DNA of 64,000 bases from Trachythela sp. YZ-2020 (Eukaryota; Cnidaria; Anthozoa; Malacalcyonacea; Clavulariidae): NCBI GenBank assembly GCA_016169945.1, contig JADLSH010000236.1, forward strand, positions 1,178,001 to 1,242,000, read 5' to 3'. Shown in pieces: positions 1-11,350 of the stretch (position 1 is its first letter; each line of letters opens with the position of its first letter). Under the pieces are notes generated by a model. The model was given only the letters and a program-made list of their open reading frames with translations. It searched no databases and was not told the DNA's origin. A program made the translations under genes and the position numbers.

Positions 1-97
1 TTTAGCATCTTGTGGCTAGGCCTATGGCTATGCACAAAGCGACACTTTTTGCAATTGCTGTAATCAGATAACCCACGTTTTGGTGATTTATTTACAG

Positions 98-402
98 ATG
101 CTGAATGTATCGGTAGGGAAATTGATCTAGTTTATGTTGTGGATGGTTCTGGTAGTGTAGGACAGGCGAATTTTGATGAAGTAAAACGCTTCCTGCAAGA
201 GCTAAATATCATGTTTGATATTGGCAGTGATAAAGTTCGTGTAGCCGTTCAACAATATGGAAGCACTTTTAGGTATGAGATACAGCTGAATGAGGCTTCT
301 AAGAATGGAGATTTTCGGACATTGAACTCATATATCAATGGCATACAATATCTTGGTGGCGCTACATACACAGGAGAGGCTCTTCACAATGCTAGAACAA
401 AG
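98..402 (+). CDS. von Willebrand factor A domain, N-terminal half exon
   Basis: This exon encodes the first half of a vWA domain, a fold used for protein-protein adhesion, usually extracellular. Reading in the frame of GTG at 139, a strand ending LVYVVDGSGSVG carries the metal-ion-dependent adhesion site DxSxS. The helix and strands that follow (VKRFLQEL, VRVAVQQYG) and the GGATYTGEAL loop, with the MIDAS threonine, are all in the expected order. The exon begins after TTTACAG (acceptor 96-97) and ends at AAAG before GTAAAA (donor 403), phase 0. The N-terminus of the protein lies left of the window. The next exon is 17212-17511, which supplies the second half of the fold. The splice sites are my reading; the domain call is secure. 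Confidence 0.88.
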
Positions 403-487
403 GTAAAAATATATATTTAAACATTACTGTTCATTATTATACATTCAAACTTCATTCTCGTTCCTTATTGGTCAACACACGCCAGTT

Positions 488-1133
488 ATTGTTGATGACA
501 CCACAGCTCTAGAAATAATCCCAAGGAACTCGATTAGTCTGATTAATATAGCAGCAGACGACATTAATGATTTTGCCGAAAGCAACCATATGAAACTCAA
601 CCCCATGAAATGCAAGGAGATGGTAATAATTTTTTTAGAGTACAATACTACGGTATTGAGACCTATAACTATAGGTAATAATACTATTGAAAAGGTAAAG
701 AAATATAAGCTTCTTGGAGTTATTTTAACAGACGACCTAAAATGGAATGAACATGTTGCTCACATATATGGAAAAGCATGTAAAAGAGTATACTCATTGC
801 GTATACTACGTAAAACGTGTTGAAACAGACAGTATGTTAAAAGTGTATCTTGCAACTATAAGACCAACACTAGAATATGCGGTACCGGTTTGGCAGGCTA
901 TACCTGAATATCTTTCACATAAAATTGAATCGGTCCAAAAAAGAGCCCTGAAAATTATTAAACCTGGAAAAGAAAACTATGATGAACTTTTAAAACTGTT
1001 CAACGTGGAAAAACTACAGACAAGACGAGAGCAATTATGTAAACAATATATGGACAAAATTAAAACCCCAAATCATCTATTAAATACATTATTACCTCAT
1101 CCATGTGATAGAGAACATGACTATAACTTGTGA
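488..1133 (+). pseudogene. LINE reverse transcriptase, C-terminal fragment
   Basis: A 5'-truncated non-LTR reverse transcriptase of the CR1/L2/Jockey type. The visible part starts at the catalytic VDD (about 502) followed by a helix, then MKLNPMKCKEM at 590 and LLGVILTDDLKW. The thumb and C-terminal region continue in another frame from about 820 (LEYAVPVWQ, KRALKII, LQTRREQLC), so there is at least one frameshift near 815-825. The 5' half (endonuclease and palm) is absent, as is typical of incomplete LINE reverse transcription. It lies in the vWA intron in the same orientation as the host gene. Confidence 0.8.
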
Positions 1134-1695
1134 AACAACAATAGTCGAAACTTTTATCTTTTTAATGATAAATCGTACTGTCGAACAAAGTTATGTGGTG
1201 ACTTTTTTACCTTTAAATACTATTAACTCTTCATAGATATAGTTTTATACAGATATTTAAATAACTTTAAAACGTTTTTGAAAACGTTTTTGAAATGTTG
1301 TATATAAATAGTTTTTCCTTTTATTCCCTTTCTTATTGATAGGTCAAATCTAGACTCGTTAATTCAGTTTTTGTATCTAGTTTACAAACTGCAAGAGAGT
1401 TTAATAAACTTAAATTATAATTAAACTAGGTTACCTAAAATGTAGTAAATGCTGCCTTTAAGAAGCAAATTTTTAGAAAGATAAAGGCTACATCAAAAAT
1501 TAAGGAACACACAATATGCACAAGTAAACGGAGCCAGAGGAAAAATGGAACAATATATTAAGATTGATATTAACAGTAAAGACCAACATGTTTGTTCGAA
1601 CTACAAAATGTTTGTTTAATTAAACTATCTTCGTACGAAGAATGAATCGTACTACAACTGTAACACAACGGTTTTTGACAGGCTTATTAGTCAAA
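1134..1695. other. AT-rich spacer, LINE 3' tail and Helitron end region
   Basis: No coding signal is seen. It should contain the 3' end of the LINE fragment and, for the minus-strand Helitron, its 3' terminus (expected to end CTRR after a short hairpin). I could not fix that terminus with confidence. Confidence 0.4.
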
Positions 1696-2715
1696 TTAAC
1701 ATTTTTTGCTTACTGCAACAACATTGTTTTTGGTGTTGAAGTAAATGATTGCTTCAACTGTCAAGATCATCTCCATTATGCTATCGTCATCGAAACTTGA
1801 AAATTCTGCTTGCGAACCATTTTGTTCCACATAAAGTTTGTATAACTCGCGTATTTTATCATCAAAGAGCATGATGACACTTGCCAACAACCGCTGTTTG
1901 CATTTATTCTTTAGTTGGGCAAGTCCGCACTCACTACATTTCACAATATTCTTGTCAGGTATGGGTGCCAATTTTGAATGACACTTGTTGCATGAAAGGA
2001 ATCTCCTGATTGATTGAACACCATTCGCTGGTCAGAAGACTTTGGCCATGCTCAAGTTGTTATCTTTAGACTGTTCATCTTCCCTCTCAACGGTAGCAGA
2101 TGATTATACTATAACAGATTGCCTGTTCAAAGAGAAGTAATTGGTTCCGTTATATTGACGTACTATGACATTGGACAATTCGTACGACTTTCCCGTTGCA
2201 ATCTTATCGATATCATTTTCCCACAACACAAATCGCATTGACGCCGTGTTATCAGTGAGTAAGGTCTCTTGTTTCCTCAGCGTTTTTCCTCTCGAAAATA
2301 CCGTCTCTTCAGGGCCTTGGAAGCTGATTCGACCAGAAACATCCACTTTAAGATTCGGTGGTCCTATAAGTGCTTCATATACTGTCGATTCGACGCTGTT
2401 TTCTTGCTTAGCCGGTTCAAGTTGTTTTATGTCAAAATTGATCTCGTTGCTAGCTGGTTCTAACAATCGTGTCCGTTTGTTGATGTGTACTTCATCCTGG
2501 TCAGTCCAATTGTTTCTTTTCAGCTGGTACTTGGTCAACTTGATTGGGGAAGACGACTCGCACGTAGTTTTACATTGCTGGTGTTTTTCTGGCGAAAAAC
2601 ATACTGCTCTGTACAGTTTCTCTTCTGTTTGTAGAGACATATCGAAATACAAATTATTGTCTTTATTTTTGACAGGTTGTGGACATAACCAACTATGACA
2701 TCGCCTGAAAAACAA
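1696..2715 (-). pseudogene. Helitron RPA-like single-strand DNA binding protein
   Basis: A replication protein A-like protein carried by the Helitron. The block 2715-2104 holds an OB-fold region (LYFDMSLQTEEKLYRAVCF near the start; later NTASMRFVLWENDI). A zinc ribbon follows at about 2040-1900, with two CxxC pairs (CNKCHSKL and CSECG), then a C-terminal helix region to 1696. The zinc-ribbon part is in a different frame from the OB fold, with a stop near 2104 and another near 2030. An upstream 1-nt shift near 2690 is also apparent, since GYVHNLS in one frame precedes VKNKDN in another. A TTTTTCAG just before 2703 could be an acceptor or the former exon start. RPA genes downstream of Helitron helicases are known from several animals. 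Confidence 0.75.
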
Positions 2716-3113
2716 AGCAAACTACTATGAGGTTGTGAAAGTAGTTATATGAAAACGTATGCAGTGCAACACATATTTACAAACATGTCTAATGACATGA
2801 AATAGTTGTTAAGTTGCACTTTCCTGATGCTAAAGATAATGGATCTTCCTGACAATGACTTGTGTTCGATGAAACACCACACATGGTGACATAGAACCAA
2901 TGTAAAAGCATTTTTTTATCTTGCCTAAATTTTCTGAACAGTGCATCCCCTCCCTCCAAAAAAACCAACCCAAAAACAAATACAAACATTACCTTTCAAC
3001 TCAGTCATTTTAAATTGCACAACACACTAAAAACGAGAAAAAGTTAAACAAAATAAATATCGGTACTACATACTGTACTACCAACGTTGAAAACAAGAAA
3101 TTCACCAATTAAT
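2716..3113. other. Spacer between Helitron helicase and RPA-like gene
   Basis: No gene is recognised. AT-rich sequence with an A-rich/C-rich patch around 2950-2990. It may be an intron or intergenic linker of the Helitron. Confidence 0.4.
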
Positions 3114-4996
3114 TTATGTCTGAGATTGTACAGAAATTAATTCTAAGCGTTTTTCTTCATTCAATCTATAACGAAGCATTTCCTTTTTCTTAATTTCCAA
3201 AAGTCTTTGAAATGTTATTGGTTCAATGACCAGTGATGAAAGATTTCGAACCCTACTTATTGCTACATAGGTTAACCCAAGAGTAGTTTCTTTTTTCCCA
3301 ATATCAATCCATGCCTTTTCTAATGTTAAACCTTGACTTTTATGAATTGTTAGGGCCCAGGCAAGTCTAAGAGGTATTTGTTGTCTTTCATGTACTGAAT
3401 TACATGCATTTATACTGGCTGTTATCGGTGGAATTGGAACACAATTTGGTATAGTAGAGATCGAAGGACCAGTATAGTCATCAAATTTAACAATTACAGC
3501 AATAGGTAAATCTGGAGATTGATGATTAGTGGCGTAAATTATATCCACAACAACTCCTGTTGTTCCATTACAAAGACCAACTGATGGCCATAGATTCATT
3601 GTTAACATAACACGAGCACCTTTACAAATATACAGTACTGCCTGTAAACCAAGCATATCTTGAGAGCTAATACACTTGGCCTTGTTACTTGAATGTGTGG
3701 CATGTATTGTCGCAACTGGTTTTTGTAAATTGACTAAGTGTTCATAATTGTACTTTGCTACTTGCTCATTACTGTAATATAACCTTGTGGCATTTTCAAA
3801 ATAATCAAGATTTTTAACACGACTCGGCTGTCTAGTCAACAGAAGGTTCCAGTCATCACAAGTGGAATCTCCATTTCGAAGTCGTGATAAAAGTTCTCTA
3901 AATATGGCCTGATCAGATTGAGAACCATTTACTCTCTGATTACGTTTAAGAATTACAACTTTTTCAAACATCATATAAGCATAATATCCTTGTTGCCCTA
4001 AACTATTCGATGGTTTGGAGTGGTACAATGGTTTGTCACAAACCGAAGGCAATTGTCCAGGATCACCAATCAAAATAATTGATTTACCACCAAACAACTG
4101 ATCTTTGACTCCCGTGGCTTGTCTACAACGCCTATCTATCCAACCCATTGTGGTTTGACCAAGCATGGAGTATTCATCGATGAGTATATAATCAATAGTT
4201 GACATTTTATCTTGCAATATGCAAAGACTTTGGCCTGACAAATCTTTTTGAGGCATACAAGCAACTGGAAGTTTTAAAAAGGAATGAATTGTCACACCAT
4301 TGATAAGGTAGGCTGCTTTGCCAGTTGTTGCTGTTACAACACATCTATTTTTCAAGAAGCTATGAATTGCATGTATGAGGTAGCTTTTCCCAGTCCCTCC
4401 AAAACCAATTATTATTAGCAATAGAGGTTGCTTAAATCCAATGGCTTTTGAATGCTCAACAATCATGTCATATGCATTATTTTGCTCCTCATTTAAACTG
4501 TTTGTGTCAATTTGATAATCTAATTTATTAACTGGAACAGCCTGGTCCTTTTTCCTTTTAATCCAATTCGGCATTTCCCCTATTTGCTGTTCAGTATACT
4601 TTGTACTATCTAATTGCCAATTGCATGAGTTTTGGGCAAGGTTTTGTGAATTGAAATGACTATTGGAATTATGGTAATCTGAAAGTATCATCCATTCCTC
4701 CTGAATATGTTGTTCATTTTCTACATGTTGATCGTTAGAAAGTTCAATGTTATGTAAAACATTTTGAAGCCTTTCTGCCCATTGCGGAACATGTTCTTTG
4801 GCAAATGAAGTATTCAAGTAATCATGCCATGCTATAATAAAAGTACTGTCACTTGTTTCATCACTTCCCCATGCATCATGCTGATAATCTTTCCATGGTT
4901 TGTATCTAAGTAATTGGTATTTGCAAAACAGAGCATAATTGTCACCTTTCGGATTCGATGAATAGTTTGGAAATATTCTAGGCAGGGCCTTTTTTA
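3114..4996 (-). pseudogene. Helitron PIF1-like helicase domain (C-terminal part of Rep-Hel)
   Basis: The superfamily 1B helicase half of the Helitron transposase. It is open in one frame from the insertion junction near 4996 down to a stop at 3114. All classic motifs are visible: Walker A GFGGTGKSYL, motif II LIDEYSML, motif III GDPGQLP, an RNQRV motif, and the late motifs ALTIHKSQGLTLE and YVAISRVRN. Upstream of the first Met (4817), the same frame encodes RIFPNYSSNPKGDNYALF, a conserved Helitron linker, so the real protein continued from Rep. The helicase itself is intact, but it is cut from Rep by the Ty3/gypsy insertion. Hence it is a fragment. Confidence 0.9.
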
Positions 4997-5000
4997 ACTA

Positions 5001-5100
5001 ATGTACTGGAGGGGCAAAAGCCCCCCCAGCCCCCATGTTGGCCCCCCAGTAAGCTATTTTTGCCCCCCCAGTGAAGGTCCCTTTTGTCCAAAGTATAAGC
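5001..5100. other. C-rich junction patch at the broken 5' end of the gypsy element
   Basis: Several runs of C with GGAGGGGCAAAAGCCCCCCC-like self-complementary structure sit where a 5' LTR should be. It has no similarity to the 3' LTR. It probably belongs to another repeat or a rearranged junction. Confidence 0.4.
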
Positions 5101-5432
5101 CAAAATATATCACAGTGATAGGGGCTTCGACATACGGGTTGTTGAAGAGTTTATTGGCTCCAGAACGGCCGAGTTCAAAGGATTTCGCAGAGTTGGTTAA
5201 AATCCTAAAGAATCATTTCAGTCCTAAACCGTCGGTAATCGCCGAGCGATTTAAATTTCATGGTCGATATCAGAAGGAAGGTGAGTCTATTGCACAATAT
5301 ATTGTAGAACTCAGGAAGTTAGCATCTACGTGTGACTTTGGCTCTTTCCTAAGCGAATCATTGAGAGATCGGTTCGTGTGTGGATTAAAGGACCGGGCAA
5401 TTCAGAAAAACTTTTGTCGGTTGTTGATTTAA
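5100..5432 (+). pseudogene. Ty3/gypsy gag fragment (retrotransposon gag domain)
   Basis: Encodes part of a retrotransposon gag capsid domain, with the family signature around GESIAQYIVELRKLA and FLSESLRDRFVCGL. The N-terminus is missing. The reading frame is lost near 5405: the next gag residues (LTFKRANELALAMEIA) are read in the frame of the downstream gag-pol ORF, which indicates a 1-nt indel rather than a normal programmed frameshift site. Confidence 0.75.
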
Positions 5433-8400
5433 CATTTAAGCGAGCTAACGAATTAGCTCTGGCCATGGAAATTGCCGACAAAAACACTCAAGAATTTAAA
5501 CCGTTTAGCGGCTCGGAAGTCAAAAATGTCTCGCGAGAAACGGCGAGAAAAGGGAGAGGTCAATTTACCGATCGAAATTATGATCGAAATAAAATTCAAG
5601 GGTCTCAAACGGGGACTAAAAGTACAGGGTTAAAATGTTTTCGATGTGCGGGAAGTCATGCACCAAATTTATGCAGATTCAAAGATGAAAAATGTTATAA
5701 TTGTTCGAAGAAAGGACATATCGCTAGAGTGTGTCGAGCAAAACATATTAATAACAAGGTGTTTAAAACGAAGTATGTCGATCAGGATGATTCGAATGAT
5801 AGAGATCCGGCAGAGGAAGAGCTAGGGTTATATGGAGTTTATACAATGCCTGAAATTAGGAAATATCAAGCTAATATACGGGTTGACAATGAAAACATTG
5901 TCATGGAAATTGATACGGGGGCGGCTGTATCAATTATTCCTCAAGAGTTGTATGAGACTAAATTTAGTCATTTACCATTGAGCGAATCTAAAGTCGTGTT
6001 GAAAACGTACTCTGGGGAGCGCCTTCCAGTACTTGGGGAAGTACAATTACCTGTCCAATATGAGGGACAAAGCGCGAAATTGACAGCGTTTATTGTTAAG
6101 GGAAATAACCCTGCTTTGTTGGGTCGAGATTGGTTGACCAAATTAAAGTTAGATTGGTCAAGAATTTTCGCAGTAAAGTCTGAATCGGTACCAGGTTCCG
6201 TGACCGAGGTATTGGATAAGTATTCTAGTTTGTTCTCTGAAGGGTATGGGACTGTTAAAGATTTTAAAGCCCAGATTCATTTGAAAGAGAATGTCCAACC
6301 GAAATTTTGTAAAGCTCGAACAGTACCGTTTGCTTTAAAAACAACTGTAGATAAGGAACTGGATCGCTTAGAAGCCGAGGGGATTATCTATAAAGTAGAT
6401 CATAGTGAATGGGCTACGCCAGTTGTCGTAGTACCGAAAGCTGATAAATCGGTTAGATTGTGCGGAGATTACAAAGTGACTGTTAATCCTTGCCTGGAAG
6501 TTCCCCAACACCCCCTACCCGCGGCGGAAGAGATTTTCGCTACGCTAATAGGAGGGACGGTGTTTACGAAATTAGATTTAGCGCATGCGTACCAGCAATT
6601 GGAGTTAGACGAACGCGCACAAGAGTTACTTACCATTAATACACATAGGGGTTTGTATCGTTATACGAGATTGCCGTTTGGGGTATCGTCTGCCCCAGCC
6701 ATTTTTCAGGCGGTGTTAGAGCACATCCTTCGGGGACTGGAGCGAGTCCGGTGCCGACTGGATGATATTTTGGTGAATGAGAAGTCCACTTCTGAACACT
6801 TGAAACTTCTAGACGAAGTTTTAAGACGACTAGAGCAGCACGGAATTAAGTTAAGGAAGTCCAAGTGTGTTTTTCTTCAACCGTACGTAGAGTATTTGGG
6901 ACATGGCGTAGATAAGGAGGGAATTCATCCCCTACCCGAGAAAGTGGCAGCTGTTCGAAATGCTCCCGTTCCCATCGACGTAAGTCAACTGAAATCGTAT
7001 TTGGGATTATTAAATTATTACGCCAAGTTTATTCCAAAATTGTCTACGACCCTGCAGCCTCTCTACAAACTGTTGCAACAGAATCAACCCTGGAATTGGA
7101 CTCCAGCATGCGAAAAAGCGTTTCAGCAGAGTAAGCAGAAACTGGCTGACAGTTCATTCTTGGCACATTTTGATTCTAGTAAACCAATGAAGTTAGCTAC
7201 GGATGCTTCAGCATATGACGTGGGTGCAGTGATCTCCCATGTATTGCAGGACGGTAGTGAGAGGCCAATCGCGTTTGCATCTCGTACCTTGAATGCTAGT
7301 GAAAAGAATTATTCCCAGTTACAGAAAGAAGCATTGGCGATAATCTTTGGGGTAAAGAAGTTCCATCAATATCTTTACGGGTGCAAGTTCACGTTAGAAA
7401 CTGACCACCAGCCTCTGGTAACGATTTTTGGGCCTAGGACGGGGGTGCCAACCTTGGCGGCAGCACGATTACAGCGTTGGGCCATAATTTTATCCGCATA
7501 CCAGTATGAGATAAAATTTAGAAGTTCAAGTCAACATGCGAACGCTGATGCACTATCCCGTCTGCCTTTGAAGAGTGGATCACCTTCAATTGGAGAAGAA
7601 GCCGAAGTTTTCCAGTTGTCCTATTTTGATGAGTTACCAGTGACAGCAAAGCAGATAAGCGAAGATACCAGTCGTGATCCAATATTGTCACGAGCTTTGG
7701 AATATATCATGAATGGATGGCCAAACGTGGTACCAGATGAAAGTCTAAAACCATATTTTGTGCGTCGAAACGAATTGTCAGCGGACCAGGGATGTATCCT
7801 TTGGGGACGACGGGTGGTGATTCCTCCTACCCATCGGAAGAGGATTTTGGAAGATTTGCATGACCAACATCCTGGCATTTGTCGCATGAAAGCGTTGGCT
7901 CGAAGTTATTTATGGTGGCCCAATTTGGACCAGGAGATCGAGACCAAGGTTCGTGCCTGCAACGCCCGCCAAGCAAATGTTAAAACCCCGCCGGCGGCGC
8001 CGATACATCCGTGGAATTGGCCGAGTGAACCGTGGAAAAGAATTCACATAGATCATTTCGAGTTTGAGAAGAATTTCTACTTGATTGTGATTGACAGCCA
8101 TTCAAAATGGATCGAAGTCATACCTACGAGATTGATGACCGCGTCCAAGACGATTGAAATCCTTCGGAATTTGTTTTCTTCCTACGGATTACCTGAAGTC
8201 ATTGTTTCAGACAACGGTCCTGGGTTTGTCAGTAAAGAGTTTCAACGGTTTACTGAAGCAAATGGAATAAGACATATAGTTAGTCCACCGTACCACCCAG
8301 CATCTAATGGAGCAGCAGAAAGAGCAGTTCAAGTAGTCAAGCAAGCTTTACGCAAGCAAGTGCTGGACGCCAAAAGTGCCAATGGTGTCCAACATCGATT

Positions 8401-9052
8401 GTCCAACTTCTTACTGAAATATCGTTGCACACCACACACCGTGACGAGACAATCACCTGCAGAGTTGTTTCTGAAGAGACCATTACGGAACACGTTTAGC
8501 TTATTAAAACCGAATTTGAGACAACGAGTGGAAGCACAACAAGACAACCAATTGAAATATCAGGCACAGAATCGAGTTCCAAGAACATTTGATACCAACC
8601 AAACGGTGCGAGTTCGAAATTACCGTGGAGGGAGAGAGAAATGGGTCCTGGGGACCATCGTGAAGAAACTGAGTCCACGAACATTTCAAGTACGAGTTCA
8701 AGGGGAGACCCGAATGTGCCATATGGATCAACTGGTAGCGTCAACCGAGAATCCAATACAGTACGAGCGAGAGAAAGATGCCGATGATTGGATAGAAAAT
8801 TTTGGAAATATGCCAGATTCCGAAGAAGATCCGGTTGTATCAGTTCCGCACGAGAATAGACCTGCACCTCAAGAAAGAGACTCTCCGGTGTCTGTTCCAT
8901 TGCAATTGGATCACGAGCGACTACAGCTTCCTGAGGAACCTGCTGTAAGTCCGGAAGATACTCCCTCGCCTCCAGCTCAAGGAAGTGTCGGAAAGAACCG
9001 CCGTTATCCTCAACGAAGTAGAAGACCACCAGAAAGATTAATGTACTCTTAA
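5378..9052 (+). CDS. Ty3/gypsy gag-pol polyprotein (PR-RT-RH-IN), partly degenerate
   Basis: An open frame of about 1,220 codons. In order it encodes two CCHC-type zinc knuckles (one complete: CYNCSKKGHIARVC), aspartic protease (DTGAAVSII), reverse transcriptase, RNase H (TDASAYDVGAV, TDHQPL, NADALSRL), integrase zinc domain and catalytic core (HIDHFEF, SDNGPGF, and the Glu in NGAAERAV), and a basic C-terminal tail. The RT catalytic block reads RLDDIL, where the family has an aromatic residue before LDD. The integrase HHCC motif ends CNARQ, with Arg in place of the last Cys. These changes suggest an inactive copy despite the long ORF. The annotated start is simply the first start-like codon after the gag frameshift. 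Confidence 0.88.
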   Translation: MWIKGPGNSEKLLSVVDLTFKRANELALAMEIADKNTQEFKPFSGSEVKNVSRETARKGRGQFTDRNYDRNKIQGSQTGTKSTGLKCFRCAGSHAPNLCRFKDEKCYNCSKKGHIARVCRAKHINNKVFKTKYVDQDDSNDRDPAEEELGLYGVYTMPEIRKYQANIRVDNENIVMEIDTGAAVSIIPQELYETKFSHLPLSESKVVLKTYSGERLPVLGEVQLPVQYEGQSAKLTAFIVKGNNPALLGRDWLTKLKLDWSRIFAVKSESVPGSVTEVLDKYSSLFSEGYGTVKDFKAQIHLKENVQPKFCKARTVPFALKTTVDKELDRLEAEGIIYKVDHSEWATPVVVVPKADKSVRLCGDYKVTVNPCLEVPQHPLPAAEEIFATLIGGTVFTKLDLAHAYQQLELDERAQELLTINTHRGLYRYTRLPFGVSSAPAIFQAVLEHILRGLERVRCRLDDILVNEKSTSEHLKLLDEVLRRLEQHGIKLRKSKCVFLQPYVEYLGHGVDKEGIHPLPEKVAAVRNAPVPIDVSQLKSYLGLLNYYAKFIPKLSTTLQPLYKLLQQNQPWNWTPACEKAFQQSKQKLADSSFLAHFDSSKPMKLATDASAYDVGAVISHVLQDGSERPIAFASRTLNASEKNYSQLQKEALAIIFGVKKFHQYLYGCKFTLETDHQPLVTIFGPRTGVPTLAAARLQRWAIILSAYQYEIKFRSSSQHANADALSRLPLKSGSPSIGEEAEVFQLSYFDELPVTAKQISEDTSRDPILSRALEYIMNGWPNVVPDESLKPYFVRRNELSADQGCILWGRRVVIPPTHRKRILEDLHDQHPGICRMKALARSYLWWPNLDQEIETKVRACNARQANVKTPPAAPIHPWNWPSEPWKRIHIDHFEFEKNFYLIVIDSHSKWIEVIPTRLMTASKTIEILRNLFSSYGLPEVIVSDNGPGFVSKEFQRFTEANGIRHIVSPPYHPASNGAAERAVQVVKQALRKQVLDAKSANGVQHRLSNFLLKYRCTPHTVTRQSPAELFLKRPLRNTFSLLKPNLRQRVEAQQDNQLKYQAQNRVPRTFDTNQTVRVRNYRGGREKWVLGTIVKKLSPRTFQVRVQGETRMCHMDQLVASTENPIQYEREKDADDWIENFGNMPDSEEDPVVSVPHENRPAPQERDSPVSVPLQLDHERLQLPEEPAVSPEDTPSPPAQGSVGKNRRYPQRSRRPPERLMYS

Positions 9053-9193
9053 AATACTGAGGTTGAAGAACTAATCTTAGTATTACCTAAATAGGAACTT
9101 AATTTATTTAATATTAATGTAGATTTAAATAGTTATAAACATTAGGAAAAAAAAAAAAAAAAAAAGCCAGTATTGAACATTAGGTCACGAACT

Positions 9194-9209
9194 TTAAAAG
9201 GGGGAAAAG
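9194..9209 (+). other. Polypurine tract of the gypsy element
   Basis: TTTAAAAGGGGGAAAAG immediately precedes the LTR start (TG at 9210). This is the expected site of plus-strand priming. Confidence 0.75.
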
Positions 9210-9328
9210 TGTAATATGGTAATCTAAATATGAATTTGTAATTAGGTAGTTAGTATATAAATACCCGTTTGGGTTGACTCTTGTAGTTAGTGATTAGTTG
9301 GTATTGAAGTATAATACAAGATATTACA
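9210..9328 (+). repeat. 3' LTR of the Ty3/gypsy element (119 bp)
   Basis: Begins TGTAATAT and ends ATATTACA, an 8 bp inverted terminal match with canonical TG...CA, directly after the polypurine tract. It is short for an LTR. A TATAAATA box-like sequence lies near 9256. Minus-strand Helitron Rep coding resumes immediately after it. Confidence 0.75.
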
Positions 9329-10865
9329 CTACCGTACGTGAGCCGTTTAAGTTCACTGGCAATACTTGAAATGATGTGCTATGTAATTTTAATGACAGTA
9401 ATAGATGCATTGTTTCTTGGGCACTGAAATCTCTAACACCAAATGTTCTAATTAAAACTTTTTTCATAGCTTTTTGGGGATCAGAATCTGGCTTTACATT
9501 TTTCATAATTGCATTGAAAGTGTCTTTTAACATGCATTGGTGATCTCGGTTCACCTTTGGCAGCATACTTACAGAGATACTCTATGCATGCATGATAATC
9601 AATGATAACTTGGATATCACAATTACCTCTCCACCCCTGAAGTTGAATTATTTGATGGTTATTCAATCTAGGATCATTCCTTTTGGTTACTATATTAGCT
9701 TTATATTGAACAGATTTGTCTTTAGTGTGAATTTCTTCAAAATTTAGACTTGTTTTTGAACAGAGATCAAAAGGAAATTTAAAGCGACAGTGGAGATTTT
9801 CGTTATCTTTGCTGTGCTTCAGACAATATTTTGTGCTACAGTGTGTGTGACGCTGAACTGTGTTTAGAAGATCTGCATAATCACTATCAATATCGCTAAC
9901 ATCCTGGTAGCGTTTTTTACATGGATGTATATCAGGCTTTGTCCATGCATTGTTCTGAGGTGGAAGTGGGTTCCAAGTTGAAACAATATTGTCAACGTAA
10001 TCACATATTTGCCTGGTAGCTTTGTTACCCTGTTCAATATCAAGTAAGATGTTTTCGTCCCTGCTAGTATCTGCACATTTTCAACTAAAAACCCTTTTAA
10101 AGCAATTTCAGAAAGATTACATAGCCCTGGGTCACTTTTCAATTTGGCAGTGCCATGACAATGGATGCTACCTCTTGCTTGAAATTCATATCTATACCAA
10201 TGCCATTCCGCATCTAAGGTATCATACAACCAGTGCTTAAGAAAACTTTCTAAACGTTTAGTGAAAAACCAGTCAACTAAATGTGGATTGTTAATAACAT
10301 TTTTTCGTCTTTCTTCTGATGTTGGATTAGGAGAGGAAGGGTTCAAAAGCATGTGCAGCTCAGGCCAGTGCATGTCTGCTGAGGAAAAAGTAAAGAAAAT
10401 AGTAGGAGCCCCCTTACAAGCAATAATTGCCTTTAAATCCTCTCGAACTTTGTACCAGTACGCAGAACTTCCTGTGATGTTGCTTACATATCTAGAGAGT
10501 TTTGACATGAAAGCACCTGAGCTGTCATTAGATGCCATATCTCGAAGTTCATTTATTGTAAGATGAGATTCTTCGGGATTTTGTTTGAGAAAAATAGCAC
10601 TTTGCTGTAACATTCTTTTTCTCTGAATCATATCAAGGGCCCAATATGAAAATCTAGGGTGAGATGCAAATCTATAGATCCACTTTTCATCAACATACTC
10701 AGCAAATTTTATGAGATGTTGTATTTTATTAGATAGGCTGATTTCTCTAAATAATGCAGGGTTAGTTGGATCACCTTTCCCATCTGGAAACAAACATGGA
10801 AATGCCATTGTAGCCAAAAAAGGTGTGGTATATTCATTAAGGGGCTGATCTCCCACATCTAGCAC
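9329..10865 (-). pseudogene. Helitron Rep (Helitron-like N, HUH endonuclease)
   Basis: The replication initiator half of the Helitron protein. From 10865 it reads [21 protein letters not shown], the start of the Helitron_like_N domain. The HUH motif [11 protein letters not shown] follows at about 10160. A frameshift at about 10060 moves the protein to another frame ([14 protein letters not shown]; later HTHCSTKYCLKH). The Y2 active-site region YLCKYAAKGE is at about 9570. A second frameshift near 9560 leads to RDFSAQETMHLLLSLKL and ends at NLNGSRTV, exactly at the gypsy LTR. Homologous sequence then resumes at 4996. Rep nicks and joins DNA in rolling-circle transposition. This copy is dead. 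Confidence 0.88.
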
Positions 10866-10880
10866 CTAATCTGTTTTGTA

Positions 10881-11350
10881 TTGCATCATGCTCAAGTTGT
10901 TCATTGTTACTCTGGGGAAGAAAATAACTTGTTAGACAAAGAGAGCCAATGTTTTATTCATTTTAGCGCGATTTCAAAGGATGACGAGATTTTAATTACG
11001 GCTGCGGGAACGTCATTATGTAAGATTGTTGAGTGTAGGTCACGATCGATTGTTTTGGATGGCGAAGCCAGAGAAGTAAGCGAAAGAAGTTTTGAATACA
11101 TGAACGAAAATGAAGGCAAGCAGTTGATTTGCGATGAAGCAGCAGTACGTTCCGACCTATTTTACCATCGTAAATGCTATCAGAAACTGACAAATAAAAG
11201 AGTAATCGAAATGGCGGAGAAGCGGGTGGGAAGCAAAGAGAAAACTTCGGAGAAAACAAAAGAACCACCAAGAAAATCACGTCGAAGCTCAACCGAGACA
11301 GCAAGCAGCACTGCCAGTTCATCAACATCAACCAGTGCAAATATTAAATT
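10881..11350 (+). pseudogene. N-terminal part of a CXC-domain repeat gene
   Basis: An open region beginning near 10881; the first codon there is TTG and the true start is unknown. It encodes ITAAGTSLCKIVECR, then DLFYHRKCYQKLTN, a small Cys/His pattern, then a basic, Ser/Thr-rich stretch. I recall the combination of an FHxxCY-type N-terminus with a C-terminal CXC domain in multi-copy uncharacterised proteins of cnidarians and other invertebrates. Its matching C-terminus lies at 13560-13774. The foldback at 11348-13559 replaces everything between, so most of the protein is missing. It is inserted in the Helitron in antisense. Confidence 0.55.

Larger units (their letters stand above)
5001..9328 (+). 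mobile_element. Ty3/gypsy LTR retrotransposon, 5'-truncated
   Basis: An LTR retrotransposon inserted in the Helitron coding region, opposite strand. Order: gag C-terminal part with zinc knuckles, protease, RT, RNase H, integrase, tail region, polypurine tract (about 9194-9209), and 3' LTR (9210-9328). Protease-RT-RNaseH-integrase order defines Ty3/gypsy. No matching 5' LTR is seen at 4990-5100. Instead a C-rich patch precedes gag, so the 5' end is truncated or rearranged, and I found no clear target duplication. Breaks are present: a gag frameshift, an atypical RT active-site residue and a lost integrase zinc cysteine. Confidence 0.88.

Noticed and set aside
2165..2698. Plus-strand 177-codon frame
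   Set aside because: Antisense to the RPA-like coding region and without domain features.
7621..9029. Minus-strand open frames under the gypsy pol ORF
   Set aside because: Shadows of the long plus-strand coding frame.
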